In this document: piece after piece, positions 35,652-38,998 of the stretch
Layout of the letters: each line of letters opens with the position of its first letter
Position numbering within the stretch: the stretch's first letter is position 1
From: Candidatus Gemmiger stercoripullorum
Lineage (GTDB): Bacteria; Bacillota; Clostridia; Oscillospirales; Ruminococcaceae
DNA: 38,998 nt
NCBI GenBank assembly: GCA_019119365.1
Contig: DWXD01000038.1
Coordinates: 1 to 38,998 of the forward strand
Direction: 5' to 3'
The notes under the pieces: model-generated
Told to the model about the DNA's origin: nothing
The model's database searches: none
The model's input: only the letters and a program-made list of their open reading frames with translations
Made by a program: the position numbers and the translations under genes

Positions 35652-36680
35652 ATGCCCGAAACACAAGCGAACCCCACCCCCGCGCGCAAGCGCATTCTGT
35701 CCGGCATCCAGCCCACCGGCACGCCCACGCTGGGCAATTATCTCGGCGCGCTGCGCAACTGGGCGCTTTTGCAGGACAGCTACGACTGCCTGTACATGGT
35801 CGCCGACCTGCACGCGCTGACCGTGCGCGAGGAACCCGCCGCGCTGCGCCGCCACACGCGCGAGCTGGCCGCGCTGTTGCTGGCCGTGGGCATCAACCCC
35901 AACGAGCACGTTCTGTTTGTGCAGAGCCATGTGCCCGCCCACACCGAGCTTTCCTGGATTTTGGCCTGCAACACCCAGTTCGGCGAGCTTTCCCGCATGA
36001 CGCAGTTCAAGGACAAGAGCGCCAAACACCCCGACAACGTCAACGCCGGCCTGTTCACCTACCCGGTGCTGATGGCCGCCGATATCCTGATTTATAACGC
36101 GGACCTCGTGCCGGTCGGCCAGGACCAGACCCAGCACCTTGAGATCGCGCGCGACATCGCCGGGCGCTTCAACGGCGTGTACGGCCCCACCTTCACGCTG
36201 CCCGAAGGCTATGTGCCCAAGGCGGGCGCGAAGATCATGTCGCTGGGCGAGCCGACCAAAAAGATGAGCAAGTCCGACCCCAACGTCAACAGCTTCATCC
36301 TGATGACCGACGACAAGGACACGATCGTGCGCAAGTTCAAGCGCGCCGTCACCGACTCGGACGGCGTGGTGCGCTTCGACGCCGCCGAAAAACCAGGCGT
36401 GTCCAACCTCATGACCATCTACGCCGCCTTCACCGGCCGCTCGATGCAGGAGATCGAGACCGAGTTCGCGGGCCGCGGCTACGGCGATTTCAAGCTGGCC
36501 GTCGCCGAGACGACCGCCGACGCCCTGGCCCCGGTCCAGGCCGAGTACGCCCGCCTGCTTGGCGACAAAGCCTATGTCGACGGCGTGCTGAAAGACGGCG
36601 CCGCCCGCGCCGCCCGCCTGGCCGGGCGCACCGTGCGCAAAGTCTACCGCAAGGTCGGCCTGCTGCAGCTGGAAGGGTAA
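35652..36680 (+). CDS. trpS: Tryptophanyl-tRNA synthetase
   Basis: 342 residues, the usual size of a class I TrpRS. It charges tRNA-Trp with tryptophan. The HIGH-like signature is GIQPTGTPTLGNYLGALRNW (about residues 18-37) with T-L-G-N in place of HLGN, and the KMSKS loop is intact (EPTKKMSKSDPN, about 198-209). VPVGQDQTQHLEIARDIAGRFN is the conserved tryptophan/tRNA region. Ribosome-binding site AAAGGAG. It is under its own promoter and T-box. No terminator follows, and greA has a new promoter 20 nt after the stop. Confidence 0.96.
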   Translation: MPETQANPTPARKRILSGIQPTGTPTLGNYLGALRNWALLQDSYDCLYMVADLHALTVREEPAALRRHTRELAALLLAVGINPNEHVLFVQSHVPAHTELSWILACNTQFGELSRMTQFKDKSAKHPDNVNAGLFTYPVLMAADILIYNADLVPVGQDQTQHLEIARDIAGRFNGVYGPTFTLPEGYVPKAGAKIMSLGEPTKKMSKSDPNVNSFILMTDDKDTIVRKFKRAVTDSDGVVRFDAAEKPGVSNLMTIYAAFTGRSMQEIETEFAGRGYGDFKLAVAETTADALAPVQAEYARLLGDKAYVDGVLKDGAARAARLAGRTVRKVYRKVGLLQLEG

Positions 36681-36699
36681 GCGGCGGGGCGAAAACGCC

Positions 36700-36728
36700 T
36701 TGACAACGCGACAAATTTTCAGTATAAT
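36700..36728 (+). promoter_or_regulatory. greA promoter
   Basis: Consensus TTGACA (36700-36705), a 17-nt spacer and consensus TATAAT (36723-36728), 66 nt before greA. It probably also drives lysS. Confidence 0.9.
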
Positions 36729-36740
36729 ATTCCAATCAGT

Positions 36741-36763
36741 GTGCGGCCCGCGCAGGGCCGCAC
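36741..36763 (+). promoter_or_regulatory. Hairpin at the 5' end of the greA leader
   Basis: GTGCGGCCC (36741-36749), loop GCGCA, and GGGCCGCAC (36755-36763), followed by AACTTTT. It would form within the first nucleotides of the transcript. It could be an attenuator or a 5' stabiliser; the U-tract is short. Confidence 0.6.
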
Positions 36764-36793
36764 AACTTTTACTGTATAAGGAGACGAACGACT

Positions 36794-37282
36794 ATGGCCA
36801 AAGAAGTTGTGGTCACGCACGAAGGATATAAAAAGCTGGAGCAGGAGCTCGACAGCCTGCGCACCGTCAAGCGCAAAGAGGTGGCCGAAAAGATCAAGGT
36901 CGCCCGCGGCTACGGCGACCTTTCCGAAAACGCCGAGTACGACGCCGCCAAGGAGGAGCAGGCCATCGTCGAGGCCCGCATCGCCGACCTCGAGGCCACG
37001 CTGAAGGTCGCCCGCATCATCGACGACGACGACCTGTCCGCCGGGACCGTGTCCATCGGCATGCGCGTGCGCATCCTGGCCGAGGGCGACGACGAGGACG
37101 AAGCCGAGGAGTATGACATCACCGGCTCGACCGAGGCGGACATGGACATGAACCGCATCAGCGACGAAAGCCCTGTCGGCGCGGCCCTGGTCGGCCACAA
37201 AGCCGGGGACGAAGTTGAAGTCACGCTGCCCAACGGCAACATCATCGACTACAAGATCCTGTCCGTCGCGCGCAGCAAGTAA
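36794..37282 (+). CDS. greA: Transcription elongation factor GreA
   Basis: 162 residues, standard length. GreA enters the RNA polymerase secondary channel and stimulates cleavage of backtracked RNA. The N-terminal coiled coil contains the acidic tip motif ARGYGDLSENAEYDAAKEEQA (about residues 37-57). The C-terminal domain ends in DESPVGAALVGHKAGDEVEVTLPNGNIIDYKILSV. A somewhat longer acidic stretch (AEGDDEDEAEEYDITGSTEADMD) lies between the two halves. AAGGAGA precedes the ATG. lysS follows after 28 nt. Confidence 0.96.
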   Translation: MAKEVVVTHEGYKKLEQELDSLRTVKRKEVAEKIKVARGYGDLSENAEYDAAKEEQAIVEARIADLEATLKVARIIDDDDLSAGTVSIGMRVRILAEGDDEDEAEEYDITGSTEADMDMNRISDESPVGAALVGHKAGDEVEVTLPNGNIIDYKILSVARSK

Positions 37283-37310
37283 GGTCTTAACGTAGAAAAG
37301 AGGAATCCCA

Positions 37311-38810
37311 ATGCCCAACCAGAACCCCGTCAACGTCGCGTCCGAGCGGGAGGTGCGCCGCCAGAAGCTGGCCGACCTGCAGGCCGCCGGGCGCGACCCG
37401 TATACCATCACCAAGTATGACCAGACCGATTTTGCCGCCGCTTTGCAGGAGGAGTTCAAGGACTTGCCCGCCGAGAGCGAGACCGGCAAGACCGTCAGCC
37501 TGGCCGGGCGCATGATGTCCAAGCGCGTGATGGGTAAGGCCAGCTTTGCCCACCTGCGCGACAAAAGCGGCGATATCCAGATCTTTGCCAAGCGCGACGT
37601 GCTGGGCGAGGATGCCTACGCCGCCTTCAAAAAGCTGGATGTCGGCGACGTGATCGGCTGCCAGGGCGAGGTGTTCCGCACCCGCATGGGCGAGCTCAGC
37701 GTCCGTGTGACCGGCATCACGCTGCTGTCCAAGAGCCTGCAGCCGCTGCCGGAAAAGTTCCACGGCCTGACCGACCGCGAAGCCCGCTACCGCCAGCGCT
37801 ATGTCGACCTCATCGTCAACCCGGAAGTCAAGCAGGCGTTCATCATGCGTTCGCGCTTTATCAAGTTCGTGCGCGATTTCCTGGACGCTCGCGGTTTTAT
37901 GGAAGTCGAGACCCCGGTGCTCAACACCATCTCCGGCGGCGCCACGGCGCGGCCGTTCATCACCCACCACAACACGCTGGACATCGACATGTACATGCGC
38001 ATTGCCACCGAGCTGCCGCTCAAGCGGCTGATCGTGGGCGGGCTGGACCGCGTGTACGAGCTCGGGCGCATCTTCCGCAACGAGGGCATGGACCCCAAGC
38101 ACAACCCCGAGTTCACGACCGTCGAGCTCTACCAGGCCTACACCGACTTCAACGGCATGATGGACCTGTTCGAGGACCTGCTCTCCTCCGCCGCCAAAGA
38201 GCTGCTGGGCGGCTATCAGCTCACCTGGCAGGGGCAGGCGCTTGACCTGACCCCCGGCTGGCCCCGCCTGCCGATGCACGAGGCAGTGAAAAAGTACACC
38301 GGCCTTGACTTCATGGCCATCGCCTCCGATGAAGAGGCCGTGGCCGCGGCCAAGGCCATCGGCGTCGAGCTGCCCGCCACCGCCGACCCCACCTGGGGCA
38401 ACGCCCTGTACGAGGTGTTTGACCAGAAGGTGGAAGAAAAGCTCATCCAGCCGACCTTTATCACGATGCACCCGGTGGACGTTTCGCCGCTGGCGAAGCG
38501 CAGCACCGCCGACCCGCGCCTGACCGAGCGCTTTGAGCTGTTCATCTGCCACAGCGAGATGGGCAACGCCTTCTCCGAGCTCAACGACCCCATCGACCAG
38601 CGCGCCCGCTTCCAGAAGCAGGTCGAGCTGCGCGCCAAGGGCGACGACGAGGCCGGCATGATGGACGAGGACTTCCTCAACGCCCTCGAATACGGCATGC
38701 CCCCCACGGGCGGCCTGGGCATCGGCATCGACCGCTGCGTCATGATGCTGACCAACTCCGACTCCATCCGCGACGTGATTCTGTTCCCCACGATGAAGCC
38801 TTTGGACTAA
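37311..38810 (+). CDS. lysS: Lysyl-tRNA synthetase, class II
   Basis: 499 residues. It charges tRNA-Lys with lysine. An N-terminal OB-fold anticodon-binding domain (about 55-165, VSLAGRMMSKRVMGKASFAHLRDKSGDIQIFA) leads to the catalytic core with motif 1 (ARGFMEVETPVLNTISGGATARPF), motif 2 (FRNEGMDPKHNPEFTTVELYQAY) and motif 3 (GLGIGIDRCVMMLTNSDSIRDVILFP). It has AAAGAGG upstream and is probably co-transcribed with greA, a common Firmicute pairing. The terminator lies 122 nt beyond the stop. Confidence 0.97.
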   Translation: MPNQNPVNVASEREVRRQKLADLQAAGRDPYTITKYDQTDFAAALQEEFKDLPAESETGKTVSLAGRMMSKRVMGKASFAHLRDKSGDIQIFAKRDVLGEDAYAAFKKLDVGDVIGCQGEVFRTRMGELSVRVTGITLLSKSLQPLPEKFHGLTDREARYRQRYVDLIVNPEVKQAFIMRSRFIKFVRDFLDARGFMEVETPVLNTISGGATARPFITHHNTLDIDMYMRIATELPLKRLIVGGLDRVYELGRIFRNEGMDPKHNPEFTTVELYQAYTDFNGMMDLFEDLLSSAAKELLGGYQLTWQGQALDLTPGWPRLPMHEAVKKYTGLDFMAIASDEEAVAAAKAIGVELPATADPTWGNALYEVFDQKVEEKLIQPTFITMHPVDVSPLAKRSTADPRLTERFELFICHSEMGNAFSELNDPIDQRARFQKQVELRAKGDDEAGMMDEDFLNALEYGMPPTGGLGIGIDRCVMMLTNSDSIRDVILFPTMKPLD

Positions 38811-38875
38811 AATTCCACAATATATAGTGCCTGACGAAACGGGACGGCACAAGATGTAGTAAAAAGAGCTTACAA

Positions 38876-38897
38876 CTACAACTTTTCTACAACTTTT
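38876..38897 (+). repeat. 11-bp tandem direct repeat after lysS
   Basis: CTACAACTTTT occurs twice back to back, in an AT-rich stretch unlike the surrounding genome. Confidence 0.85.
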
Positions 38898-38904
38898 GCT
38901 TGAA

Positions 38905-38924
38905 ATCAGACGGCATCAGACGGG
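38905..38924 (+). repeat. 10-bp tandem direct repeat after lysS
   Basis: ATCAGACGGC followed at once by ATCAGACGGG. Together with the 11-bp repeat just upstream it fills the gap between lysS and the last terminator. No gene is visible in 38811-38932. Confidence 0.8.
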
Positions 38925-38932
38925 CCAAAATG

Positions 38933-38973
38933 AAGGGCAAATCCGTGTTTTTTATGCGGATTTGCCCTTTTTT
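38933..38973 (+). terminator. Terminator at the right end of the window
   Basis: AAGGGCAAATCCG (38933-38945) pairs with CGGATTTGCCCTT (38957-38969), followed by TTTT. Confidence 0.92.
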
Positions 38974-38998
38974 GCAATTTTCACATTAGCACCAAATT

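Noticed and set aside
1..38998. tRNA or rRNA genes
   Set aside because: No cloverleaf with a recognisable T-loop sequence and no rRNA signature was seen on either strand; a covariance search could not be run.

Overview
This is a GC-rich, densely coded window in which nearly every gene lies on the + strand. It resembles a chromosome of the Oscillospirales (Ruminococcaceae/Oscillospiraceae, Gemmiger/Subdoligranulum/Faecalibacterium-like Firmicutes). The basis is Gram-positive wiring (rpmH-rnpA-yidD-yidC-khpB order, a T-box before trpS, a CIRCE element before hsp20, a LacX-type epimerase) together with long intergenic arrays of short GTAGGG-footed palindromes. Genus is an inference. The left edge starts inside rpmH, which in Firmicutes normally sits beside dnaA/oriC, so the origin is probably just outside the window.

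Layout. (1) 1-3204: the oriC-proximal rpmH-rnpA-yidD-yidC-khpB cluster; the expected mnmE-mnmG-rsmG continuation is missing and a palindrome array (3302-3911) follows. (2) 3918-8712: argF on the - strand with a clear promoter and a candidate ArgR box, then an aldose-1-epimerase-like gene, a SpoU-type RNA methyltransferase, bioY, ruvX and uppS. (3) 8883-13205: a two-component system followed by two lipoproteins that share an exact 59-bp in-frame repeat. (4) 13387-14378: a second palindrome array plus a different MITE-like element. (5) 14642-17768: a DegT/StrS aminotransferase, a WxcM/FdtA-like protein and an ABC-2 polysaccharide exporter (permease and ATPase). (6) 17917-20215: hsp20 (-) under CIRCE/HrcA-type control and a cardiolipin synthase. 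(7) 20338-33826: a phage late-gene module holding a regulator, terminase small and large subunits, N4-gp56-type capsid, connector/completion proteins, tail tube, chaperones, tape measure, tail and baseplate proteins, fibre-like protein, M23 endopeptidase and holin-like proteins. (8) 33850-34825: the largest palindrome array. (9) 34972-38810: a serine-less acyl-carrier-like protein, T-box-trpS, greA and lysS.

The two most interesting things are these. First, three arrays totalling 16 inverted hairpin pairs plus 4 single arms have a strikingly regular design: a unit of about 77 nt bounded by GTAGGG...CCCTAC, alternating with linkers mostly 53-62 nt long. This is the architecture of REPIN/BIME elements (GTAG foot plus imperfect hairpin, in inverted pairs), but with interchangeable hairpin hearts. 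Second, the phage module keeps terminase, capsid, tail and lysis genes but has no portal, MuF-like, scaffold, protease, integrase or repressor gene. Its terminase-capsid junction, where portal normally lies, is filled by a MITE-like hairpin element, and two near-identical heptamer-repeat elements sit right after stop codons inside it. It may be a decaying prophage or a domesticated particle.
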